This document shows positions 56,184 through 64,000 of a stretch of DNA of 64,000 bases, piece by piece. The stretch's first letter is position 1; each line of letters opens with the position of its first letter. Source of the DNA: Luteimicrobium album (GTDB taxonomy: Bacteria > Actinomycetota > Actinomycetes > Actinomycetales > Cellulomonadaceae); contig NZ_BSUK01000001.1 of the NCBI RefSeq assembly GCF_030161555.1, forward strand, positions 3,596,001 through 3,660,000. The letters are read 5' to 3'. A model generated the notes under the pieces. The model searched no databases and was not told the DNA's origin. It worked only from the letters and a program-made list of their open reading frames with translations. The position numbers and the translations under genes are program-made.

Positions 56184-57073
56184 GTGGCTGTGACGGACGA
56201 GACGCCGACCGCGACGGGGACACCCGGTGCGCCGGACCAGGACGGGGTGCGGGTGCCCGGGCTGTCGCCGTCGCGCGCGAACGACTTCATGCAGTGCCCC
56301 CTGCTGTTCCGGTTCCGCGTCGTGGACCGGCTGCCGGAGCCGCCGAGCGAGGCGGCGGCGCGGGGCACGCTGGTGCACGCGGTGCTGGAGCGGCTGTATG
56401 ACGCCCCTGCGGGGGCGCGCACGCCGGAGCGCGCGCTCTCGCTGCTGGGGCCGCAGTGGGAGGCGCTGCAGGAGGCGCGTCCGGAGTACGCAGGGCTCGT
56501 CCAGGACGCGGCGGGGCTCGAGTCGTGGCTCGGCCGGGCCGGCGAGCTCGTGGGGACGTACTTCCGGCTCGAGGACCCGAACCGGCTGGAGCCGCGGTCG
56601 CGCGAGCTGACGGTGCGCCACCAGCTCGACGACGGGCCGCAGCTCCGGGGCATCGTGGACCGGCTCGACGTGGCGCCGTCGGGCGAGGTGCGGGTGGTGG
56701 ACTACAAGTCCGGCCGGTCCCCGCGGCCCGGCTACGGCGGGTCGGCGGAGTTCCAGATGCGCTTCTACGCGCTGGTGCTGTGGCGCTCGACCGGCACGGT
56801 GCCGCGGATGCTGCAGCTCGTGTACCTGGGCGACGGACAGGTGCTGCGCTCGGCGCCGACGGTGGCCGAGCTCGAGCACACCGAGCAGCGGGTGCGGGCG
56901 GTGTGGTCGGGGATCGAGTCGATGGCCCGGGCCGGGCACTTCCCGCCGCGGCGGTCGGCCCTGTGCGGCTGGTGCGCGCACCAGGCGTCGTGCCCGGAGT
57001 TCGGGGGCACTCCCCGGCGTACCCGGCCGAGGCGTCGCTGCGGTCGCTCGGAGTGGCGCCCGAGGTGGTGTGA
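56184..57073 (+). CDS. RecB-family (PD-(D/E)XK) exonuclease (apparent frameshift near the C-terminus)
   Basis: A single-domain Cas4/RecB-like nuclease of about 296 residues. LSPSRANDFMQCPLLFRFRV is the N-terminal PDDEXK_1 mark with the first Fe-S Cys. GTLVHAVLERLYD follows, the nuclease core is GIVDRLDV and VRVVDYKSGRSP (D and D-x-K), and the closing Cys set is CGWCAHQASCPEF. The four Cys suggest a 4Fe-4S cluster. The frame breaks after CPEFGG; one base in CCCC at 57012-57015 restores TPPAYPAEASLRSLGVAPEVV. GTG 56184 has TAGGGT seven bases upstream. The homologue in M. tuberculosis is Rv2119 beside trmI. Confidence 0.87.
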
Positions 57074-57083
57074 CGGTCCGCGG

Positions 57084-57803
57084 TCAGCCCGCTGCGCCGT
57101 CGAGCAGGTCGAGGGTCTCGCCGGACGCGATCCGCGCGAGGGTGTCGACGTCGAGCTGCTCGAGCGACGCGATGCGGGTGAGCCCCGGCGCCGGCTCGAC
57201 GGGGACCACGACCTGCACGCCGACGGTGCGCGCGCCGGACGCGAGCGCGGACGCGATGCCGGGGCGGGAGTCCTCGACGGCGACGCACGCGGCCGGGTCG
57301 ACGCCGAGCTGCTCGGCGGCCCGCAGGTAGGGCTCGGGGTGGGGCTTGCCGTGCGTGACCTCGTCGCCGCACACGACGACCTCGAACGTGCCGGCCGGCG
57401 ACGCCTCGACGATCGCCTCGGCGAGCACGCGATACGACATGGTGACGAGCGCGCACGGGATCCCGGCCTCGCGCAGGGCCGCGAGGAGCTCGCGGGCGCC
57501 GGGCTGCCACGGGACGGCGTCGTGCAGGTGCTCGACCAAGCGCCCGACGAGCCGTTCGACGATCTGCTCGGGGGCGAGCGGCACCCCGTGCGCGGCGATC
57601 ATCCCGGCCGCCTCGAGCAGGGGCCGGCCGACGAGGGTGAGGCCGTCCTGGTAGGTCCACGTCAGGCCGTGCTCGGCGACGAGCTCGGTCTCCGCGGTCA
57701 TCCAGTAGGGCTCGGTGTTGACGAGGGTCCCGTCGAGGTCCCAGAGCACCGCGGCGGGCGTCGTGGCGGTGGTTCGGGCGGCCGGTGGGGACTGTTCGCT
57801 CAC
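57084..57803 (-). CDS. HAD-superfamily phosphatase (beta-phosphoglucomutase-like)
   Basis: A 239-residue HAD hydrolase, subfamily IA. Motif I AVLWDLDGTLVNTEPYW (nucleophile Asp, acid Asp), motif II CALVTMSYR, Lys in HGKPHPEPYL (motif III), motif IV CVAVEDSRPGIASALASG. A helical cap lies between residues about 30 and 95. Substrates are probably small sugar phosphates. GTG 57803 has TACGAT (57815-57810) six bases upstream. It is divergent from the PAC2 gene, whose -10 TAGGCT (57896-57901) is also six bases from its ATG; the stop is ten bases from the convergent RecB stop. Confidence 0.9.
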   Translation of the reverse strand: MSEQSPPAARTTATTPAAVLWDLDGTLVNTEPYWMTAETELVAEHGLTWTYQDGLTLVGRPLLEAAGMIAAHGVPLAPEQIVERLVGRLVEHLHDAVPWQPGARELLAALREAGIPCALVTMSYRVLAEAIVEASPAGTFEVVVCGDEVTHGKPHPEPYLRAAEQLGVDPAACVAVEDSRPGIASALASGARTVGVQVVVPVEPAPGLTRIASLEQLDVDTLARIASGETLDLLDGAAG

Positions 57804-57907
57804 CGCACCATCGTAGGTGGGCGGCTCGGCCCGGTTCCCGCGCGACGTTCGCAGGGGGCGGAACGCGACGCCGCCGCGGGCCCCCGGGCGCCCCGTAGGC
57901 TGGAGCG

Positions 57908-58771
57908 ATGACCGACCCCCAGGCCGCACCCTCCGGCCGGCGCCCCGGACGCGCCGTGCTGCTCGCCGCGTTCGAGGGCTGGAACGACGCAGGCGGCGCC
58001 GCGACGGCCGCGATCGAGCACCTGCAGGACGTGTGGGGCGCCGTCGAGGTCGCGCGCCTCGACCCCGAGGAGTACCACGACTTCCAGGTGAACCGGCCCC
58101 AGGTCGCCGTCGGCGACGACGGGAAGCGGACCATCGAGTGGCCCACGACGACGGTCTGGACCGCGACCCTGCCGACGAGCGGGCGCACCGTCGTCCTCGT
58201 GCGCGGGATCGAGCCCTCGATGCGGTGGCGGTCGTACTGCCGCGAGCTGCTCCGCCACGCCGACGAGCACGACGTCGAGACCGTCGTGACGCTCGGGGCG
58301 CTGCTCGCCGACGTCCCGCACACCCGCCCCATCCCGCTCACCGCGACGAGCGAGTCGGTCGGCTTGCAGGCCGTGCTCGACGTCGAGCCCACCACGTACG
58401 AGGGGCCGACCGGGATCGTCGGGGTGCTGCAGCACGCGGCCGCCGAGCACGGGTGCGCGTCCGTGTCCCTGTGGGCCGCGGTGCCGCACTACGTCGGGCA
58501 GCCACCGTCGCCGAAGGCGACCCTCGCGATCCTGTCGCGCGTCGAGGACCTGCTGTCGGAGCCCGTGCCGCTCGGCGAGCTCCCCGAGGACGCCGTGGCC
58601 TGGCAGACGGGCGTCGACGAGCTCGCGTCCGAGGACCCCGAGATCGCCGAGTACGTGCGCCAGCTCGAGGAGGCCAAGGACACCGCCGAGCTCCCCGAGG
58701 CGTCGGGCGAGGCCATCGCGCGCGAGTTCGAGCGGTACCTGCGGCGACGCGACGACGGCCGGCAGGGCTGA
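57908..58771 (+). CDS. PAC2-family protein
   Basis: A 287-residue member of the PAC2 (proteasome assembly chaperone 2-like) family. RAVLLAAFEGWNDAGGAATA, FQVNRPQV and TVVTLGALLADVPHTRPIPL are conserved segments. The family is common in actinobacteria, often near the proteasome cluster, and adopts a purine-nucleoside-phosphorylase-like fold. Its job in bacteria is not settled; a role in core-particle assembly is only an analogy. ATG 57908 is leaderless. The C-terminal helix is strongly charged. Confidence 0.88.
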   Translation: MTDPQAAPSGRRPGRAVLLAAFEGWNDAGGAATAAIEHLQDVWGAVEVARLDPEEYHDFQVNRPQVAVGDDGKRTIEWPTTTVWTATLPTSGRTVVLVRGIEPSMRWRSYCRELLRHADEHDVETVVTLGALLADVPHTRPIPLTATSESVGLQAVLDVEPTTYEGPTGIVGVLQHAAAEHGCASVSLWAAVPHYVGQPPSPKATLAILSRVEDLLSEPVPLGELPEDAVAWQTGVDELASEDPEIAEYVRQLEEAKDTAELPEASGEAIAREFERYLRRRDDGRQG

Positions 58772-58835
58772 GCCGGGCCGCCGCACTCGGCGGATTCAGC
58801 TGGGTCTCGGCGCCACCGCTTCGTACGGTCGCACC

Positions 58836-59330
58836 ATGACTCTCCTCGTACGCGCCTTCCGAGCGTCCGACCTCGACCCGCTCGTCGAGCTCTCGCTCCG
58901 CTCCTGGGAACCGGTCTTCACGGCGTGGCGGGCGGCGCTCGGCGAACGGATCTATCGGCTCGCCTTTCCCGACTGGCGACCGACGCAGGCCGCTGCGGTC
59001 CGGTCGGCGTGCGAGGCGAACGCGACCACGAGCGTGGTCGCCGAGCTGGACGGCGCCGTCGTCGGCTTCGCCGTCGTCGTGCTCGGAGAGCCGGACGACG
59101 TCGGCACGCGGGCGGCCGACCTCGAGATGATCGCCGTGGACCCTGCGGCGCAACGCCAGGGCATCGGGCGTCGGCTCGTGGATGCGTCCGTCGCGATCAT
59201 GCGCGAGGCCGGCTGCCGCTACGCGAACGTCTGGACCGGGGGCGACGAGGGGCACGCCCCCGCCCGGGCGCTGTACGAGTCGGAGGGCTTCACACCGCTG
59301 CCGGTCGTGCACTACTACCGCGCCCTCTGA
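58836..59330 (+). CDS. GNAT-family N-acetyltransferase
   Basis: A 164-residue acetyltransferase: DGAVVGFAVVVLG (beta-4), LEMIAVDPAAQRQGIGRRLV (acetyl-CoA binding Q-x-x-G-x-G/R), NVWTGGDEGHAPARALYESEGF. The acceptor is unknown. ATG 58836 has TACGGT (58824-58829) six bases upstream, a leaderless promoter. It is followed 53 bp on by the methyltransferase gene on the same strand, which has its own leaderless promoter. Confidence 0.87.
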   Translation: MTLLVRAFRASDLDPLVELSLRSWEPVFTAWRAALGERIYRLAFPDWRPTQAAAVRSACEANATTSVVAELDGAVVGFAVVVLGEPDDVGTRAADLEMIAVDPAAQRQGIGRRLVDASVAIMREAGCRYANVWTGGDEGHAPARALYESEGFTPLPVVHYYRAL

Positions 59331-59383
59331 CCTCGCGCGAGCCGCGGCCACCGAACGGCGACGAGAGGGCTACCGTCTTCTCC

Positions 59384-60168
59384 GTGGCGACCCCCGACGG
59401 CCTTGGCACGACGACGCACGTCCACCAGCCCGAAGGCGGCGACGCGAGCCGGCCCTGGCTCGCGCTCGCCCGGGACTACGAACGGGCCCGGGCAAGGAGG
59501 ACTCGCTCGACACGCTGGTCGAGTGGCCGGCGCAGCGCGAGGTCCTGGGCGACGTCACCGGGTTGTCGGTCCTCGACGTGGGGTGCGGCAACGGGGCCAA
59601 GCTCGCCGAGCTCGTCGCGACCGGCGCGACGGCCTGCGTCGGACTCGACATCAGCGGCAACTTCCCGCCCGCCCCGCCGGCCGGCCTGGAGCTCGTCCAG
59701 GGCGACCTCTCCGAGCTGGAGCGCGTACCGGAACTCAGCGGCAGGACGTTCGACCGCATCACGTTCCTGCAGTCCATCGGCTACGCGAACGACCCGGTGC
59801 GCACCCTGCGTGCGGCACGGGCGATGCTGGCCGACGACGGGTTCATCCTGGTGACCCGGACGCACCCGATCCGGTACGCCGTCGAGCGGTCCGAGCAGAA
59901 CGGGACCAGCCTCGGAGAGGAATACTTCTCCACGGACCGCTTCACCTACTACCACCAGGGCTGGAACGACCAGGTCGCGCTCACGAAGCGCGCCTACACC
60001 GTCTCCGACCTCCTCAACACGTTCAGCGTGGCCGGACTCAGGGTCGAGCACGCGAGCGAGCCTCAGCTCTCCGAGGACGCACGACGCCGCTACCCGCACA
60101 AGCAGGCGTGGATGGACAAGCACCTCGGCATCCTGATCTTCACGCTGAGGCCGATCCCCGGTCGGTAG
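59384..60168 (+). CDS. Class I SAM-dependent methyltransferase (apparent frameshift)
   Basis: About 261 residues restored. It opens VATPDGLGTTTHVHQPEGGD and ALARDYERARA, then the frame shifts near 59486-59492 and continues KEDSLDTLVEWPAQREVLGD. SAM motif I is SVLDVGCGNGAKLAEL, with LDISGNFPPAP, GLELVQGDLSEL and FILVTRTHPIRYAVE after it. One added base (G or C in CCCGGGC) repairs it. GTG 59384 has TACCGT seven bases upstream. The substrate is unknown; the fold and the late YYHQGWNDQV resemble small-molecule O- or N-methyltransferases. Confidence 0.83.
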
Positions 60169-60182
60169 CGCCACCCATCGAA

Positions 60183-60198
60183 TCGAACACCTGTTCGA
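60183..60198. promoter_or_regulatory. LexA (SOS) box of the DUF222/HNH gene
   Basis: TCGAACACCTGTTCGA, a perfect match to TCGAAC-N4-GTTCGA. It ends 33 bp before ATG 60232, over the expected promoter. In M. tuberculosis the related 13E12 repeat proteins carry LexA boxes and are DNA-damage induced, which supports function here. Confidence 0.85.
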
Positions 60199-60231
60199 AT
60201 GAATGTCGGTGGCTCGGTGTTGACTGGTGCC

Positions 60232-61752
60232 ATGACGACGACGGCCGGCGAGCAAGGTGAGCACAGTGAGCTCACGCTCCGTGGCGGCGCGGGCATCGTC
60301 ACGGACCAGGGCCCGCGCGAGGTCGAGGCCCTCGGCGAGGCGATCGACGCGATCGTCTCGCTCGAGACGGCGATCCGGAAGCTGACGGCGTTCCGCACCA
60401 TGATGGTCGACGCCGCACGTCGCCGGGTCCCCGCCGCTGAGGTCGCGCTCCTCTCACCCGCGTCGCCCGCGGCCAAGGGTCCGGAGCTGTCCGAGCGGGC
60501 CGAGCTCGCCGAGCGTGCGTTCGTCGCCGACCTCGCGACCGCGCTCCTGCTCCCCGAGCCCACGACGCGCGCGCTGGTCGAGGACGCCCGCTCGCTGGTC
60601 CACGACCTGCCCGCGACGCTCGACGCGCTCGCCGACGGCTCCATCTCCTACCGGCACGCCCAACGGATGATCGAGCACACCGCGGACCTGGAGCCCGAGG
60701 CGACGCGCGCCGTCGAGGCGGCTGCTCTCGCCCGCGCCGGCTGCGTCACGCCGACGGGTCTGGCCCGCCACCTGCGTCGCGCCCGCGAACGAGTCCAGCC
60801 CGAGCGGCAGGCGGTACGGCACCAGCGTGCCGCCACGGACCGGCACGTTCGCCTCGAGCCGGCCGCCGACGGCATGAGCTGGCTCACCGCGTTCCTCCCG
60901 GCCGCGACCGGCCACGCCGTGATGGACCGGCTCGACCACGCGACCACCGCCCTCGCGGGCCGCGACGAGAAGCGCACACGCGACCAGCTTCGCGCCGACG
61001 TGCTCGCGGCCCTCCTCCTCGACGACGCCGGCGGCACGGCAGCCGGCGCGTTCGCGCGCGTCGCGCCGGCTCCCACCAGCACCGAGCGCACCGTCGACGA
61101 TCGTGCGGCGGTCGCCGGCGTCGCGCGGTCCGTGGTGCCGCGCGTCCACGTCACGGTCCCCGTGCTGACGCTGCTCGGCCAGGGCGACGAGCCCGCCGAC
61201 CTCGACGGCTACGGGCCGATCGACGCGGGCACCGCCCGCGAGCTTGCGGCCGGCGCCCCGTCGTTCACGCGGCTCCTCACCCATCCGCACACCGGTGCGG
61301 TCCTCGACGTGGGGCGCGAGTCGTACGCCGTCCCCGCGGACCTGCGCCGCCACCTGGTCGTGCGCGACGCGACCTGCCGGTTCCCGGGCTGCGGGCGGCC
61401 GGCTGCCGCGTGCGACGTGGACCATCTCGTCGCCTACACCGACGGCGGCGCGACCAGTGCAGACAACCTGATCCACCTGTGCCGGCACCACCACCGGCTC
61501 AAGCACGAGACGGCGTGGCGCCCGGCGTCGAGCCGCGACCCGGCTGCTCCGCCGGGCTCGGTGACTTGGACCTCCCCGACCGGCAGGACGCACACCAGCA
61601 CGCCTGCGACGCCGGCGGGGCGGCCGAGCTTGGACCGGACGGGGGTGAACCCGGCGGGTGGCGCGAACGCACGTCCGCGAGCGCCGGGCGGGCGTCCCGA
61701 CGACGATCTCGGGCCGCCCCGTTCTGACGGACGGCGCCGTTCGGCCCGATGA
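60232..61752 (+). CDS. DUF222 / HNH endonuclease (13E12 repeat family)
   Basis: A 506-residue protein: a helical DUF222 region (residues about 30-330), then a C-terminal HNH nuclease, CRFPGCGRPAAACDVDHLVA followed by GGATSADNLIHLCRHHHRLK near residues 380-426. The zinc Cys and catalytic His are all present. A Pro/Arg-rich tail follows. ATG 60232 is chosen over ATG 60199, which directly abuts the LexA box. Expected to be induced by DNA damage. Such genes are multicopy in many actinobacteria; their biological role is unresolved (selfish element versus repair). Confidence 0.88.
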   Translation: MTTTAGEQGEHSELTLRGGAGIVTDQGPREVEALGEAIDAIVSLETAIRKLTAFRTMMVDAARRRVPAAEVALLSPASPAAKGPELSERAELAERAFVADLATALLLPEPTTRALVEDARSLVHDLPATLDALADGSISYRHAQRMIEHTADLEPEATRAVEAAALARAGCVTPTGLARHLRRARERVQPERQAVRHQRAATDRHVRLEPAADGMSWLTAFLPAATGHAVMDRLDHATTALAGRDEKRTRDQLRADVLAALLLDDAGGTAAGAFARVAPAPTSTERTVDDRAAVAGVARSVVPRVHVTVPVLTLLGQGDEPADLDGYGPIDAGTARELAAGAPSFTRLLTHPHTGAVLDVGRESYAVPADLRRHLVVRDATCRFPGCGRPAAACDVDHLVAYTDGGATSADNLIHLCRHHHRLKHETAWRPASSRDPAAPPGSVTWTSPTGRTHTSTPATPAGRPSLDRTGVNPAGGANARPRAPGGRPDDDLGPPRSDGRRRSAR

Positions 61753-61881
61753 CTGCGCGACAGACGGCCGCGGGAAGGCAGCACCAGCCCGTCGTCGCGC
61801 GCGTCGCCGTGAGTAACCGACTCGAGCGCGACGCCTGCCGCCACGAGGTTGGGCCGTCGGGCGGTTCGGACGAGCGGTGGC

Positions 61882-62340
61882 TCAGGCGGGAGGCGCGCCC
61901 AGGGCGCCGCGCGCCTGCCGGACCATCGCCCACTCGCCGGGCTCACCGAACCCGTGCGCGGCGTACAGCCCGTGGGCGTCGCGCGTGACCAGGACCCAGC
62001 GGAAGTCGGCGCCGGGCCCGTGGTCGACCATGGTCTCGACGAGCCGGTGCCCCAGCCGGTGCCCACGGTGCTCGGGCGCGACGAACACGTCGGCGAGGTA
62101 GGCGAAGCCGGCGCCGTCGGACACGGCCCGCGTGAAGCCGACCTGGGCGCCGTCGGCGGCGTACGCGCCGACGACGCGCCACGCCCCGGCGACCTGCGCC
62201 TCGACGTCGACGCGGGTCCGCCAGCGACCCCAGCACGCCTCCGTGGACAGGAACCCCCACACGGCGTCGAGGTCGAGGCGGGCCGGGTCGTCGCTCAGCT
62301 CGTACCCGCCGCTGTGCGGCGCGGGCTCGGTCCCGCTCAC
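61882..62340 (-). CDS. GNAT-family N-acetyltransferase
   Basis: A 152-residue protein with [22 protein letters not shown] (acetyl-CoA loop R-G-H-R-L-G) and [20 protein letters not shown] near the end, typical of small actinobacterial GNATs. An Asp-rich N-terminal strand ([19 protein letters not shown]) matches relatives annotated as acetyltransferases acting on small molecules. GTG 62340 overlaps the mshC stop (GTGA), so it is co-translated with mshC. The acceptor is unknown. Confidence 0.87.
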   Translation of the reverse strand: MSGTEPAPHSGGYELSDDPARLDLDAVWGFLSTEACWGRWRTRVDVEAQVAGAWRVVGAYAADGAQVGFTRAVSDGAGFAYLADVFVAPEHRGHRLGHRLVETMVDHGPGADFRWVLVTRDAHGLYAAHGFGEPGEWAMVRQARGALGAPPA

Positions 62341-63699
62341 AACCGCACGCCGAGCAGCGCGTCGACCGCGCGTGCGACGACACCGGGGGCACCCTCGTCC
62401 CAGCCGTCCTCGGTGTCGGCGCCGGGGGCGAGCGCCCGGTCGGCCCATGCGTCCACGACGCCGAGCGCGCGCGGGGCGTCGAGGTCGTCGGCGACGGCGG
62501 CCCGGAGGCCGGCGAGCGTCGCGTCGGCGGACGGCCCCCGTTGCCCGCGAGCGCCGCGCGCCACCGGTCGAGACGGGCCTGAGCGCTCGCGAGGTCGTGG
62601 TCGGTCCACTCCCAGGGGGTGCGGTAGTGGTGCGCGAGGATCGCGAGCCGGATGGCCATCGGGTCGACGCCGGCGCGGCGCAGGGTGGAGACGAAGACGA
62701 GGTTGCCGCGTGACTTGCTCATCTTCTCGCCCTCGTAGGCGAGCAGGGCGGCGTGGAGGTTGACCCGGGCCGCGCGGCCCCCGGCGGGCACGGACTCCAC
62801 GGCCGGAGCCTCGGCCGCGTCCGGGCCGGTGGCGTCGAAGACGTCGTCGGGCAGGACGCGCAGGTGCGAGCTGGACATCTCGTGGTGCGGGAACAGCAGG
62901 TCGACGCCGCCGCCCTGGACGTCGAACCCAGGGCCGAGGCCGTGGGCGCCGATGAGGGCGCACTCGATGTGCCAGCCGGGGCGCCCGGTGCCGAGGTCAC
63001 CGCCGTCCCACGCGGGCTCACCCGGCCGTTCGCGCCGCCAGAGGAGCGGGTCGAGGGCGTCGCGCTTACCTGGACGGTCGGGGTCCCCGCCCCGCTCTGC
63101 GAAGAGACCGAGCATCGCGTCGCGGTCCAAGCGGGCGACCGCTCCGAAATCGGCGTCGACGGACAGGTCGGCGTACACGTCGCCCAGGTCGGGCCGGTCT
63201 CCCCGGCCCCGTCCTCGAGCGGCACCCGGTAGGCCGCGCCCGAGGCGACGAGCTCGCTCACCGCACGGACGACGTCGGGCACGGTCTCCACGGCACCGAC
63301 GTACACGTCGGGCGGGATGACGCCGAGGGCGGCCATGTCCTCTGCGAACAGCGCCGTCTGGGCGGCGGCCAGCTCGCGCCAGTCGACGCCGGTCGCGTCG
63401 GCGCGCTCGAGGAGCGGGTCGTCCACGTCGGTGACGTTGGACGCGTAGGTGACCTTCTTGCCGGCGTCGCGCCAGGCCCGCTGGAGGAGGTCGAACGCCA
63501 CGTAGGTGGCGGCATGACCGAGGTGGGTCGCGTCGTAGGGCGTGATGCCGCACACGTACATGCGGGCGTGCGGCCCGGGAGCGGCGACGACGAGCCCGCC
63601 GGTGCTGGAGTCGCGGACCCTGATCTCGGCCGGGCCGTCGGGGCCGGCGTCCGGGGGTGACGGGAGGGCGGGGATCTGCGGCGCGGGCCAGGAGTGCAC
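62337..63699 (-). CDS. mshC: L-cysteine:1D-myo-inositol 2-amino-2-deoxy-alpha-D-glucopyranoside ligase (two apparent frameshifts)
   Basis: Adds cysteine to GlcN-Ins, the third step of mycothiol synthesis; about 454 residues restored. It resembles cysteinyl-tRNA synthetase but is shorter. [20 protein letters not shown] holds the zinc Cys and the HIGH-like motif; [20 protein letters not shown] and [11 protein letters not shown] (KMSKS) follow. Frames break at CCCC 63201-63204 (restores [13 protein letters not shown]) and CCCCC 62535-62539 (restores [13 protein letters not shown]). GTG 63699 reads [12 protein letters not shown], like the family, and has TAGACT six bases upstream. A GNAT overlaps its stop. 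Confidence 0.93.
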
Positions 63700-63773
63700 G
63701 CGCCCAGTCTAGGTGGGTTCGTGCCCCGCCCCGGAGCCCGTCCGACGACGGCTCGGGCGCCCGTCCGTCGACG

Positions 63774-64000
63774 TCAGACGGCGCCGGCGAGGTTCCCGAC
63801 GGGCTCGAGCGCCCCCGTCAGCAGCAGCAGGACCACGAGGACGGCCAGGCCGATCCGGTACACGACGAACGGCTTGTAGGAGTACGTCTCGACGATCTTG
63901 AGGAAGCCGATGATGACGACGTAGCCGACGAGGAACGACACGATCGTCGCGACCAGCGTCGGCCCGAAGCCGGGGGCGTTCGCCACATGGTCCCCACCGA
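63774..64000 (-). CDS. uppP: Undecaprenyl-diphosphatase (C-terminal 75 residues, runs off the right edge)
   Basis: Recycles the cell-wall lipid carrier. The visible part [40 protein letters not shown] and a last hydrophobic helix match the end of BacA/UppP, including the conserved F-x-P-F-x-x-Y-R. The N-terminal catalytic motifs are outside the window. uppP lies upstream of mshC on the same strand, 74 bp apart, an order also seen broadly in actinobacteria. Confidence 0.88.
   Translation of the reverse strand, partial: GGDHVANAPGFGPTLVATIVSFLVGYVVIIGFLKIVETYSYKPFVVYRIGLAVLVVLLLLTGALEPVGNLAGAV

Noticed and set aside
60199..60231. ATG 60199 as start of the HNH protein
   Set aside because: It directly abuts the LexA box, leaving no room for a promoter or leader; ATG 60232 fits the family N-terminus better.

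Overview
The window is high-GC DNA (roughly 73-75% by eye) from an actinobacterium, most likely in or near Cellulomonas/Cellulosimicrobium (Micrococcales); the genus is an inference. Supporting signs are a complete Pup-proteasome locus (mpa, dop, pup, prcB, prcA, pafA), mycothiol ligase mshC, a four-repeat ribosomal protein S1, a PdtaR-type ANTAR response regulator, frequent GTG starts, GTGA/ATGA stop-start overlaps, and many leaderless promoters (TANNNT, 6-7 nt, then ATG/GTG). The gene order hisF, hisI-trpE-trpC-trpB-trpA-lgt, pyk, pdtaR, polA, rpsA, coaE, uvrB, uvrA resembles the Rv1603-Rv1638 stretch of Mycobacterium tuberculosis.

Most genes lie on the minus strand. From the right edge: uppP (partial), mshC, a GNAT; then plus-strand genes (PAC2 protein, GNAT, methyltransferase, SOS-type DUF222/HNH nuclease); a HAD phosphatase; a RecB-like nuclease divergent from a site-2 protease; and trmI followed by mpa-dop-pup-prcB-prcA-pafA (trmI is 132 bp upstream of mpa). 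Then come a double-FKBP lipoprotein, hisF, a DinB-like protein, a degenerate integrase-like gene, two esterases/hydrolases and a his-trp operon that carries three small membrane proteins and ends in lgt. Next are gltB-gltD, pyk, a two-gene membrane cassette, an unusual class-I-shaped tRNA-Leu(CAA), pdtaR, a GNAT, a thioesterase, polA, a methyltransferase, pfkA and rpsA. The left third has a MarR/ABC-exporter pair around a perfect operator, coaE-pcp, a large sortase-anchored adhesin, uvrB, a VOC protein, a PfkB/P-loop kinase fusion, two TerC Mn exporters behind a yybP-ykoY Mn2+ riboswitch, a YciI protein, a metallo-beta-lactamase-fold protein and the start of uvrA.

Themes: DNA repair (uvrA, uvrB, polA, LexA boxes at uvrA and the HNH gene), amino-acid biosynthesis (trp, his, glt), central glycolysis (pfkA, pyk), proteasomal degradation, mycothiol/cell-envelope synthesis (mshC, uppP, lgt) and Mn homeostasis.

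Caution: 17 genes carry about 21 apparent single-base frameshifts, nearly all explained by one missing G or C, mostly in a run of 4-5. Because they hit core genes (polA, coaE, dop, trpA, mshC, gltD), they look like homopolymer sequencing errors rather than real pseudogenes. I annotate the full restored spans and note where each frame breaks.
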